The position numbers and the translations under genes were made by a program. The notes beneath the pieces are model-generated. The model was given only the letters and a program-made list of their open reading frames with translations. It ran no database searches and was not told the DNA's origin. From contig MGTV01000039.1 of NCBI GenBank assembly GCA_001799635.1, positions 1-64,000 on the forward strand: 64,000 bases of DNA. The letters are read 5' to 3'. Source of the stretch: Elusimicrobia bacterium GWA2_62_23 (GTDB lineage: Bacteria; Elusimicrobiota; Elusimicrobia; Elusimicrobiales; UBA9959). This document shows, one piece after another, positions 1 through 8,053 of the stretch (positions are counted from its first letter, which is position 1; each line of letters starts with the position of its first letter).

Positions 1-1410
<1,410 letters not shown>

Positions 1411-1460
1411 TTATTCTCCTTAAGGATGTAACCGCAAATCTGGAACTTCTGAGTCCCTAA

Positions 1461-1469
1461 AGTATACCA
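1461..1469 (-). promoter_or_regulatory. Extended -10 promoter of nifJ
   Basis: On the minus strand the sequence reads TGGTATACT, a TGn-TATAAT-type extended -10, about 53 nt upstream of the nifJ start. No clear -35 is visible in the C-rich stretch beyond it. The same TGn-plus--10 pattern recurs upstream of several other genes here. Confidence 0.5.
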
Positions 1470-1773
1470 TTTTTGCCCCTTCCCCCTCCCCACCCACCGT
1501 GAACCCCGTTACGCAGGGGCGGCGGCATATTCCCCTCCTTCGCTGAGCGGGCGCGGCGGAAGAGGGCCTGCGTGCCTCCGCCGGCGTCGAACTCCTCGCG
1601 CACACAGTGCGCTCGTCAGACAGCGCCGCCGCGGCCATAATGATAGGCCGTCCGCTCCGGCACTTGGCCCTGCGCCCTAACGCTCACTCGGGGAACACGC
1701 CGCCGCCCTCTCACAGGTTATTGCTCTCCTCCCCAACTGGTTCCGGCAGAAACACCGCGCCCGTCCCTTGCCC
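1470..1773. other. Non-coding stretch with degenerate hairpin-repeat material
   Basis: No convincing gene lies between nifJ and the DUF1016 gene; short ORFs on both strands lack homology-like character. It contains a perfect hairpin GCGCAC-ACA-GTGCGC (1598-1612). Around 1711-1760 a segment (GTTATTGCTCTC... CCCCAACTGG... AAACACC) resembles a shortened version of the structured element at 42267-42375, which carries GTTATTCCGCTCG, CCCCAACTGG and AACAACACC in the same order. I read it as a decayed copy of that repeat family. Confidence 0.4.
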
Positions 1774-2787
1774 CTATAGTCCCTCAAGCAGCAATCTGGC
1801 CTGCTCGGGGGTGGGCAACTGGGCTTTTAGTTCTTTTGGTAGACTCTGCACTATCTTATAGGCCGCTACCCCTATGGGTTTCCGGGATTGGCGTAGTGCG
1901 TATTCCACGATCGTGCGGTTTTTGTCGCGGCAGAGTATTATGCCGACCGAGGGATTCTCGTTCGCGGTCCTTACTTTATCGTCCAGGAGGGACAGGTAGA
2001 ACTGCATCTTGCCGACGTGTTCCGGCAGGAACTTCCCGGTCTTTAGCTCTATGGCCACAAGGCATTTGAGGTGCCGGTGGTAGAGCAGGATGTCGATGAA
2101 GTATTCCTCTCCTTCCATTTCCAGGCGGTACTGCGAGCCGATGAACGCGAATACGCCTCCCATCTCGGCGAGGAAGCGATTCACGCGGCCTATCAGCGCC
2201 GTTTCCAGCTCCTTTTCGCTGTGTTCCTCCCCCAGGCCGAGAAAGTCGAAGTTGTATTCGTCCTTTACTGCCAATCGTGCTCGTGTCGCCTCTGGAACAG
2301 GCAGGCTGCGCTCGAAATTGGTTTGGTTTTGAAGATAGGTCAGGTGAAGCCGTGCGGCGATGTTGTTTGCCAGGGTCGCCTTGCTCCAACCGTGCTTTTG
2401 GGTCATGCGCAGGTAGAATTCCCGCTCAATATCACTTCCGCAGGACTCAAGGATACAGATGTTCTTTGTCCAACTGATTTCTTGCGCCAGTGGTGCAAGT
2501 TTTGAGTTCCCTGAATAGTGCAGGTAAAATTTCCGCATCCGCCAGATATTGTCCCTGGAAAATCCGCTTACTCCGGGGAACTCAGCCTGCAGGTCCATCG
2601 CCAGGCGTTCCACTACCGACTTGCCCCAAGTGTTTCCTGACTGCCGTTCCTCGATGATGCGGCCGATGTCCCAATACAGGGCTATCAGTTCTTTGTTCAC
2701 GGCCCGCAGGGCGGAATATTGCGCCGCCCTCACCCGGCCTTTTATCTCCGTCAGCATGGTTCCGTATTCCCGCATGGTTCCGGCCAT
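1774..2787 (-). CDS. DUF1016 (YhcG-type) PDDEXK nuclease-family protein
   Basis: About 337 residues. The N-terminal helical half (AVNKELIALYWDIGRIIEE, then SRDNIWRMRKFY) is the DUF1016 N-terminal domain; the C-terminal half (EEYFIDILLYHRHLKCLVAIELK, then KMQFYLSLLDD) is its PDDEXK nuclease domain with the D...ExK core visible as IDILL...AIELK. Family members are common in defence or mobile loci; the substrate is unknown. The track start at 2820 is rejected: ATG at 2787 is preceded by AGGAGGT at 6 nt. It ends an accessory island inserted between nifJ and nfnBA. No truncation is evident. Function beyond a probable nuclease is inference. Confidence 0.88.
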   Translation of the reverse strand: MAGTMREYGTMLTEIKGRVRAAQYSALRAVNKELIALYWDIGRIIEERQSGNTWGKSVVERLAMDLQAEFPGVSGFSRDNIWRMRKFYLHYSGNSKLAPLAQEISWTKNICILESCGSDIEREFYLRMTQKHGWSKATLANNIAARLHLTYLQNQTNFERSLPVPEATRARLAVKDEYNFDFLGLGEEHSEKELETALIGRVNRFLAEMGGVFAFIGSQYRLEMEGEEYFIDILLYHRHLKCLVAIELKTGKFLPEHVGKMQFYLSLLDDKVRTANENPSVGIILCRDKNRTIVEYALRQSRKPIGVAAYKIVQSLPKELKAQLPTPEQARLLLEGL

Positions 2788-2825
2788 AATCCACCTCCTG
2801 GGCTGGATATAGCCTAGCATGCGTC

Positions 2826-2845
2826 CCCGACAGCCTTCTGTCGGG
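2826..2845. other. Perfect 8-bp hairpin upstream of the DUF1016 gene
   Basis: CCCGACAG-CCTT-CTGTCGGG forms a perfect stem-loop 39 bp upstream of the DUF1016 start and 20 bp from the neighbouring terminator hairpin. There is no U-run on either side, so it is not an obvious terminator; it may be a leader structure or protein-binding site. Confidence 0.5.
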
Positions 2846-2864
2846 TTCGTTGAACCCCAAAAAC

Positions 2865-2892
2865 AAAACCGCCGGGCTTCCCCGGCGGTTTT
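2865..2892. terminator. Bidirectional Rho-independent terminator after the XRE gene
   Basis: AAAACCGCCGGG-CTTC-CCCGGCGGTTTT is a 12-bp perfect inverted repeat with A/T flanks. It lies 23 bp after the stop of the minus-strand XRE gene and insulates it from the DUF1016 gene. Confidence 0.85.
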
Positions 2893-2914
2893 GGCGGTTA
2901 TGGTAGTTGTAATG

Positions 2915-3217
2915 CTAACCGTTGTGGGTTGGATGGAAGGCTATGCGGAGGTCGCTGTTGAGGGCGTGGGCGATCTTTTCCAGGGTGATCAGGGTGATAT
3001 TGGGGTGGCGCAGGGTCTCTATGTCGGAGATCACCTGCTGGGTGGTGTGGACTCTATGGGCCAGTTCCAGCTGGCTCAGGTGGAGCTTGCGACGGCGCCT
3101 GGCTATCATCAGCGCCATCCTCGCGCGGATATCCTCCGCGTCGAACTCTTTCTTGAACTTCTTGTCCCTGAGCTGGCCCTTAAGCCACCCGTTCAGCGTA
3201 ACTTTCTTATTCTTCAT
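2915..3217 (-). CDS. XRE-family helix-turn-helix regulator (antitoxin-like size)
   Basis: 100 residues. The HTH spans roughly residues 37-90: LHLSQLELAHRVHTTQQVIS followed by DIETLRHPNITLITLEKIAHAL is a canonical Cro/CI-type fold. A basic N-terminus (KNKKVTLNGWLKGQL) precedes it. ATG at 3217 has AAGGTGA upstream, so the longer track start (3271), which would run through the promoter, is not used. It is flanked by terminators on both sides and stands alone. An AT-rich palindrome at 3245-3266 overlaps its promoter region, suggesting autoregulation. The size resembles HigA/PezA-type antitoxins, but no toxin-like ORF abuts it, so a role as a stand-alone repressor is equally likely. Confidence 0.85.
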   Translation of the reverse strand: MKNKKVTLNGWLKGQLRDKKFKKEFDAEDIRARMALMIARRRRKLHLSQLELAHRVHTTQQVISDIETLRHPNITLITLEKIAHALNSDLRIAFHPTHNG

Positions 3218-3244
3218 AAATTCACCTTGATTCCCTGCCAATAA

Positions 3245-3266
3245 TATACATGATATATAATGTATA
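3245..3266. promoter_or_regulatory. Palindromic operator overlapping the XRE promoter
   Basis: TATACAT-(8 nt)-ATGTATA is a perfect 7-bp inverted repeat centred about 38 bp upstream of the XRE start, embedded in an AT-rich stretch that supplies several TATA-like -10 candidates. Arm length and spacing suit a dimeric XRE repressor; binding itself is inferred. Confidence 0.55.
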
Positions 3267-3352
3267 AACAAGGCCTATTCCCGGCACCCGATCCCTCTCC
3301 GCTTCCAATAGCATAGCACCCCACCGTTACACCTTATTCTCGTGGCCCCCCC

Positions 3353-3380
3353 AAATAAAACCGCCGGGTTTTCCCGGCGG
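3353..3380 (-). terminator. Terminator after the AT-rich minus-strand operon
   Basis: CCGCCGGG-TTTT-CCCGGCGG hairpin; on the minus strand it is followed by TTTTATTT. It lies 117 bp downstream of the membrane-protein gene. Apart from this hairpin and the XRE operator I see nothing further in 3218-3496. Confidence 0.8.
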
Positions 3381-3496
3381 TCAGCTGTCCTAGTCCCCCC
3401 CCCAATCAATGATACTCGAACAGTTAGCTGCTGAATTTAAAGTCTGGCTATTAGACCCGTCCGGGGAAGCTGCAAAGAGCGAAATCCTGGCACTTG

Positions 3497-4006
3497 TTAG
3501 ATGACAATAGTTTCTCTTTTTAAGGCATTGCTGACAAAAACGCAACTACGAATCAGACTACATATTGCAAAAATGCCCACAACACTAAGGCATCCAATTC
3601 TCCATTTAATATTCAACAATTGCGAAAAAGGCAAGAACAAGAGAGAGAGAATTACAACTGAAATCATTTGCCAAAACACCCACTTAAACTCTGCCGTAAC
3701 ATGCTTCCTTTTCTTTCTTTGCCCTCTAATAACATCAATCGCTTTTTTAGCGGTTGCCGCTTCTTCTTTTCGGAAACCAGACTTAGCCCATTCTGACAAG
3801 TTGTTTTCAGTTGCCTCAATCTGCTTGTCTAAACTAAACGCCTCAATATTAGTCCCATTCATTGAAGCGACCAAATCTTTACGACTCCACTCAATTGAAT
3901 TTTGAATCCACTCTAAAGCATAAACGACAAAAATCCCAAGTATCCCACTTAGTGCCCCAAAAACTTGCGCAATTGCACTATAAGTCCAGAAGAAAGTATC
4001 TTCCAT
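3497..4006 (-). CDS. Small membrane protein of unknown function in the AT-rich island
   Basis: 169 residues with about three hydrophobic segments: one near the N-terminus (SAIAQVFGALSGILGIFVVY) and two near the C-terminus (WQMISVVILSLLFLPFS and IGCLSVVGIFAICSLI), separated by a charged, probably helical region rich in K/E (ATAKKAIDVIRGQRKKRK). I do not recognise a named family; the one-plus-two arrangement with a cytosolic helical middle is seen in some defence-associated membrane proteins, but that is only an analogy. ATG at 4006 has GGAGG repeats just upstream and is preferred to the GTG at 4078. Base composition is far more AT-rich than the rest of the window, indicating acquisition with the two upstream ORFs. 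Confidence 0.6.
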   Translation of the reverse strand: MEDTFFWTYSAIAQVFGALSGILGIFVVYALEWIQNSIEWSRKDLVASMNGTNIEAFSLDKQIEATENNLSEWAKSGFRKEEAATAKKAIDVIRGQRKKRKHVTAEFKWVFWQMISVVILSLLFLPFSQLLNIKWRIGCLSVVGIFAICSLIRSCVFVSNALKRETIVI

Positions 4007-4080
4007 AACCTCCACCTCCGCAACAATCTCTACGAACTGATGGACGAAATACTGACACTTTGCGAAAACCGCTTCCACTC

Positions 4081-4569
4081 CTAACTCGGGGTTTCTTCCG
4101 AAGAGGGCTTGTTCTCACCAACAGGGATCGCATCAGAAGGCGGCACAGGGGTAACTGCTGCCGCTTCATCAGAAGAAGGCTTATCCTCGCTAGTGGAGAG
4201 ACCGCTCTCTTGCTCTCCGACAGGAGACTCACCCTCGGCAGAACCTGCATCGCCGTTCCTTTTTGTCATCCGTCTTTTTCTGCTAATTTTTATTGTTTCC
4301 CCATACTGGGAAATAACAGCCGGATTCAAGAGCTTTCGTATCCCATCCACCAAATCATCTTCAGTAATCAAGATGCCTGATTTTCGGCGAATCTCTCTGC
4401 GAATGGATGAGAGCGTGTCCTCATGGAATAACGCTTTAATGATAGATATCGGCTGCAAAGAAAGGCACTTCTCCCAGTAGGATTCTAATTCATTGTTTTT
4501 TACTGCTTCGTAAGAAATATAGTAGAGCTTATCTGCATTCTGGCTCATGTCGCCATTGATTAAATCCAA
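4081..4569 (-). pseudogene. C-terminal part of an HsdR-N-like protein, separated by an in-frame stop
   Basis: This frame continues directly from the upstream ORF: codons read ATT TCC TAA TTG GAT TTA, so the track's 'M' is a TTG immediately after the stop, in the same frame. The continuation (LDLINGDMSQNADKLYYIS, then ESYWEKCLSLQP and an IRREIRRKSG... LVDGIRKLL block) is what normally follows the N-terminal nuclease domain in small HsdR-N proteins. The last 50 residues are Ser/Glu/Pro-rich and probably disordered. The frame has no other stop over 162 codons despite high AT content. It may be a recent nonsense mutation, a readthrough site, or a separately started second polypeptide; no good Shine-Dalgarno precedes the TTG. 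Confidence 0.6.
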
Positions 4570-4962
4570 TTAGGAAATCAGAGTATGCTCTATCCCTGTT
4601 TTATCAAAAGTTAGATGATAAAACTGCCACTCGCTACCATTTGTTAATATCACCCAACTGACACCACTTTGTGAAGCATAACTTTCGGCCTGAAAGATTT
4701 GGGATTCTTTAAGGCTAGTGCCGGCGGACTTCACCTCTATGTAAAATTTAACTTTGGAGTCCACTCTAATTGCCAAATCAACAAAACGTTCCTTGACCTG
4801 GAATTCTTTTGTAATGTGAGAGAAAACATCATAGCCAAGAACGTCTTCAAGGAATTTCACAACTCGTGTAACGACATCGGCTTCATTAATATCCCTGTCT
4901 TTAGCATCCTGCCAAACAGAAGTAAATTTACGAAGTCCTTTGACAATGGAATTATTAGCCAT
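4570..4962 (-). CDS. HsdR N-terminal-like (PDDEXK) domain protein, N-terminal part
   Basis: 130 residues resembling the type I restriction enzyme R-protein N-terminal nuclease domain as found in small stand-alone proteins: VVTRVVKFLEDVLGYDVF, then KERFVDLAIRVDSKVKFYIEVKSAG, giving the D...ExK catalytic core (VDLAI...YIEVKS), then QAESYASQSGVSWVILTNG and EWQFYHLTF. ATG at 4962 follows GGGGG. It ends at TAA (4570-4572), after which the same frame continues for 162 codons. The nuclease core is complete before the stop, so this fragment might still be active. Partner genes of a type I system (hsdM, hsdS) are absent, so it is not a full restriction system. Likely acquired: very AT-rich. Confidence 0.7.
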   Translation of the reverse strand: MANNSIVKGLRKFTSVWQDAKDRDINEADVVTRVVKFLEDVLGYDVFSHITKEFQVKERFVDLAIRVDSKVKFYIEVKSAGTSLKESQIFQAESYASQSGVSWVILTNGSEWQFYHLTFDKTGIEHTLIS

Positions 4963-5141
4963 GTTGCCCCCTAGTTTTCAGATAAATGAATTCCATCCCC
5001 AATTTTTAACGCTCGCTCTAAGAGGCGAGCACATATTTTTCGATAGGAGCTCACTTCTTTCTGCTCCCTAAGCCTATCCCAAGGCGCATGCTAAAATCTT
5101 TAAATAACTCTGTGAAAGGCGTTATGCAAAACGAGGAGGGG

Positions 5142-5170
5142 CGGGTGACGAGGGGTGTGCCTTCGGAGGG
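5142..5170. repeat. Copy of an intergenic repeat motif shared with 42408-42435
   Basis: The 29-nt stretch beginning CGGGTGACGAGGGG and ending TTCGGAGGG matches 42408-42435 at all but two positions plus a one-base gap. It lies in the 272-bp non-coding stretch between the HsdR-N-like gene and nfnB, just upstream of the nfnB promoter. The rest of that stretch (4963-5141) shows no gene and only a weak hairpin (CTCGCTCTAAGAGGCGAG). Confidence 0.65.
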
Positions 5171-5222
5171 GTGTCGCGGAGGTCGAGGAGGTGTCGGCAA
5201 GCCGGCGCGTTTCGGGGTTTTG

Positions 5223-5228
5223 TATAAT
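5223..5228 (+). promoter_or_regulatory. -10 box of nfnB, six bases from the start codon
   Basis: Perfect TATAAT, preceded by TTTTG, ends 6 nt before the ATG of nfnB. If transcription starts 6-7 nt after the -10, the mRNA begins at or next to the AUG, i.e. it is leaderless. No clear -35 is visible. Confidence 0.6.
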
Positions 5229-5234
5229 TGAGGG

Positions 5235-6650
5235 ATGGAGAACAAACCTAAGAAACCTACACCATCGATCAAGCAGAACCTGGGGCGCCATCAGGATGCC
5301 GTGGCGCGCCGCTCCAATTTCGACGAGGTCGCCATGGGCTTCGGGCTGGAGGAAGCGGTTACCGAGGCCGCCAGGTGCCTGGGCTGCAAGACCAAACCCT
5401 GCGAACTGGCCTGCCCCGTCAACGTGAAGATCCCCGAGTTCGTGGACCTGGTCCACAAAGAAGACCTGGGCGCCGCCGCCTCCAAGATCTTCGAGACCTC
5501 ACTTTTCCCCGCCATCTGCGGCCGCGTCTGCCCGCAGGAAACCTATTGCGAAGCCGCCTGCGTGCTCAAGGACAAGTTCGGCCCGGTTTCCATAGGCCGG
5601 CTGGAACGCTTTACCGCCGATTACGCCCGCAAAGGCGGTTTGATAAAGCCCCCGCCCTGCGCCCCCGACACCGGCAAGAAAGTGGCCTGCGTGGGTTCAG
5701 GGCCCACCTCCTTGGCCGTCGCGGCTGAGCTGCGCAAGCTCGGCCACGCGGTAACCGTGTTCGAGGCCCTGCACGAGTTCGGCGGGGTGCTCTGCTACGG
5801 CATCCCCACCTTCCGCCTGCCGCGCGAAGTGGTGCGCTTCGAAGTGGACATGCTGCGCAAGATGGGCGTGCGCTTCCTCAAGAACGTGATGGTAGGCAAG
5901 TCCATCACCATAGAGGAACTTAAAAAGGATTTCGACATAATATATATCGGCTCCGGCGCGGGCCTGCCCACGCCCATGAACGCCCCCGGCGAGGACCTGG
6001 TGGGCGTCTACAGCTCCAACGAGTTCCTGACCAGAGTGAACCTGATGGAGGCCTATAAGTTCCCCGTTTCCGACACCCCCTACTACGTGGGCAAAAGGAC
6101 CGTAGTGGTAGGCGGCGGCAATACCGCCATGGACTCCGCCCGCTGCGCCATGCGCCTGGGGCCGGAGAACGTCACCCTGCTCTACCGCCGCACGCGCGCC
6201 GAAATGCCCGCGCGCGCCGAGGAAGTAGAGAACGCAATGGAAGAAGGGATCAAGTTCGAGTTCCTCACCGCGCCGGTGGAACTGGAAGGCGATGAGAAAG
6301 GGCGGCTCAAGCGCGTGAAGTGCATCCGCATGGCGCTGGGCGAGCCCGACGCCTCCGGCCGCCGCAAGCCAGTGCCACAGAAAGGTTCCGAGTTCTATAT
6401 AGAGGCCGACAGCCTGGTGGTGGCCATAGGGTCCAGCCCCAACCCCGTCATACAGCAGACCACACCTGGCCTCTCCGCTAATAAATGGGGCGGCATCATA
6501 ATAGACGAGGCCACCGCGAAGACCTCGCTGGACGGCGTCTACGCCGGCGGCGACGTGGTGCGCGGCGGCGCCACCGTGCTGCTCGCCATGAAGGACGGCA
6601 AGGCCGCGGCCCGGGCCATTCACGAGAAACTTTCGGCCAAAGGCAACTAA
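5235..6650 (+). CDS. nfnB: NADPH-dependent glutamate synthase small-subunit-like flavoprotein (NfnB/SudA type)
   Basis: 471 residues, the usual length. N-terminal iron-sulfur domain has ARCLGCKTKPCELACPVNV and ICGRVCPQETYCEAACV cysteine clusters; the FAD Rossmann motif is VGSGPTSLAVAAELRKLGH and the NAD(P)H motif VVVGGGNTAMDSARCA; GVYAGGDVVRGGATV closes the FAD site. Such proteins act as the small subunit of glutamate synthase or, when paired with a ferredoxin-NADP reductase-like subunit, as NfnB of the electron-bifurcating NADH-dependent ferredoxin:NADP+ oxidoreductase. The next gene, one base after the stop, encodes that partner and no gltB is present, so the Nfn (or sulfide dehydrogenase) role is preferred. 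Distinguishing these requires biochemistry. PFOR nearby supplies reduced ferredoxin. Confidence 0.88.
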   Translation: MENKPKKPTPSIKQNLGRHQDAVARRSNFDEVAMGFGLEEAVTEAARCLGCKTKPCELACPVNVKIPEFVDLVHKEDLGAAASKIFETSLFPAICGRVCPQETYCEAACVLKDKFGPVSIGRLERFTADYARKGGLIKPPPCAPDTGKKVACVGSGPTSLAVAAELRKLGHAVTVFEALHEFGGVLCYGIPTFRLPREVVRFEVDMLRKMGVRFLKNVMVGKSITIEELKKDFDIIYIGSGAGLPTPMNAPGEDLVGVYSSNEFLTRVNLMEAYKFPVSDTPYYVGKRTVVVGGGNTAMDSARCAMRLGPENVTLLYRRTRAEMPARAEEVENAMEEGIKFEFLTAPVELEGDEKGRLKRVKCIRMALGEPDASGRRKPVPQKGSEFYIEADSLVVAIGSSPNPVIQQTTPGLSANKWGGIIIDEATAKTSLDGVYAGGDVVRGGATVLLAMKDGKAAARAIHEKLSAKGN

Positions 6651-6651
6651 C

Positions 6652-7527
6652 ATGGAACACGACATCTACTCCACCGAAGGGCTCTATAAGATAGTCGAGA
6701 AAGCGGACCTCTCCGCCACCATCTCGAAGCACGTCATCTACGCCCCCCTTATAGCCACCAAGGCCAAGGCCGGGCATTTCGTCATACTGCGCAGCCGCTC
6801 CGGCGGCGAGCGCATTCCCGTGACGCTGGTGGACTGGAGCCCCGAGAACGGCACCGTCACCGTCATCATCCAGGCCATAGGCAAGTCCACTTCCGAAATG
6901 AACGCCCTGAAGGCCGGAGATTCCTTCAGCGACGTGGCCGGCCCCCTGGGCACGCCGGTGGAGATAAAGAAGTACGGCACCGTGCTGGGCGTGGGCGGCG
7001 GCGTGGGCATAGCCGAGTTGTACCCCATAGCCCGCGCGTTCAAACAGGCCGGCAACGAGGTGGTGTCCATCCTCGGCGCCCGCTCCAAAGACCTTCTCAT
7101 CCTCGAGGCTGAAATGGCCTCGCTGGGCCGCGTGATAGTTACCACGGACGACGGCTCCGCCGGCAAAAAAGGCCTGGTTACCGACGCCATGAAAGAACTC
7201 TATGCCGCCGGTGAAAAGCTGGACGCCATCTTCACCATAGGGCCGATCATCATGATGAAGTTCGTGGCTGAGGCCTCCCGGCCGCACGCCACCCCCACCT
7301 TCGCCAGCCTCAACCCCGTCATGCTCGATGGCACCGGCATGTGCGGCGGCTGCCGCGTGGAGATAAGCGGCAAGCCCAAATTCGCCTGCGTGGACGGGCC
7401 CATGTTCGACGCCCACCAGACCAATTTCGACGCGCTCATGAAGCGCACCGCCGCCTACCGCGAGCAGGAGAAAGAATCGCTGGAGAAGTACGGCAAGGAC
7501 CACCAGTGCCGCATAGGCCTGCACTGA
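6652..7527 (+). CDS. nfnA: Ferredoxin-NADP reductase-like subunit (NfnA/SudB type)
   Basis: 291 residues. FAD-binding barrel at the N-terminus (GHFVILR... ERIPVTLVDW), nucleotide-binding domain with VLGVGGGVGIAELYPIARA, and near the C-terminus the 2Fe-2S cysteine pattern MCGGCRVE... FACVDGP that is diagnostic for NfnA/SudB and dihydroorotate dehydrogenase electron-transfer-type subunits. It starts one base after nfnB, so the two are co-transcribed and probably form a heterodimer that couples NADH, NADPH and ferredoxin pools in the cytosol. Note the order is B then A, opposite to some clostridial loci. A pyrK role is unlikely because no pyrD is adjacent. Confidence 0.87.
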   Translation: MEHDIYSTEGLYKIVEKADLSATISKHVIYAPLIATKAKAGHFVILRSRSGGERIPVTLVDWSPENGTVTVIIQAIGKSTSEMNALKAGDSFSDVAGPLGTPVEIKKYGTVLGVGGGVGIAELYPIARAFKQAGNEVVSILGARSKDLLILEAEMASLGRVIVTTDDGSAGKKGLVTDAMKELYAAGEKLDAIFTIGPIIMMKFVAEASRPHATPTFASLNPVMLDGTGMCGGCRVEISGKPKFACVDGPMFDAHQTNFDALMKRTAAYREQEKESLEKYGKDHQCRIGLH

Positions 7528-7596
7528 TTGACACGCCGGCCTTTAAGTGGCAGAATTGGATTAAGAAGTAAACTTGGAACTAGGGGAGACAAACTA

Positions 7597-8043
7597 ATGA
7601 AAAAAGTACTGTTAAGCGCAGTCCTGCTGGCGTCCTTCGGCGCCGCGGCCATCGCCGCCGATTACGGCAGCGCCGGTTGCGGTCTCGGCAGCCTCGCCTT
7701 CAAGAACAACGACGGCACGCAGATCCTCGCCGCCACCACCAACGGCACCTTCGGCAGCCAGACCTTCGGCATCACGTTCGGCACCTCGAACTGCAACGCC
7801 AAGGGCATGATAAAGGTGTCCAAGGCCCGCGAGAGCTTCATCGAAGCCAACTACAAGGACCTGTCCCGCGACGTGGCCGCCGGCAAGGGCGAGTACGTGA
7901 CCAACCTGGCCCAGCTCTACGGCTACACGCCCGACACCGCCTGGAAGTTCACCCAGATCCTGCAGAAGAACCACAACAGGATCTTCGCCGCCAACAGCGC
8001 GCAGACCGCCGTCAACGAGATCAACACTCTCGTCGGCATCTAA
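7597..8043 (+). CDS. DUF3015 family secreted protein
   Basis: 148 residues after choosing ATG 7597 (GGGGAG eight bases upstream), rather than the track start 7528. Clear signal peptide: KKVLLSAVLLASFGAAAIA, then DYGSAGCGLGS. The repeated GS/GT-rich segment (NGTFGSQTFGITFGTSNCNA) with two cysteines and a C-terminal helical part (FTQILQKNHNRIF) match DUF3015, a small periplasmic family whose genes often sit next to DUF4105 genes. Function is unknown. The next gene encodes a DUF4105 protein ten bases downstream, supporting a functional pair, and a terminator hairpin follows the stop, which could give this gene higher expression than its partner. Confidence 0.85.
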   Translation: MKKVLLSAVLLASFGAAAIAADYGSAGCGLGSLAFKNNDGTQILAATTNGTFGSQTFGITFGTSNCNAKGMIKVSKARESFIEANYKDLSRDVAAGKGEYVTNLAQLYGYTPDTAWKFTQILQKNHNRIFAANSAQTAVNEINTLVGI

Positions 8044-8053
8044 CAACGCGGTT

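Noticed and set aside
2915-3217. HigBA/PezAT-type toxin-antitoxin operon
   Set aside because: The XRE gene is isolated by terminators on both sides and no small toxin-like ORF abuts it.
1774-4962. Complete type I restriction-modification system
   Set aside because: Only an HsdR N-terminal-like nuclease domain is present; no helicase part, HsdM methylase or HsdS specificity subunit.
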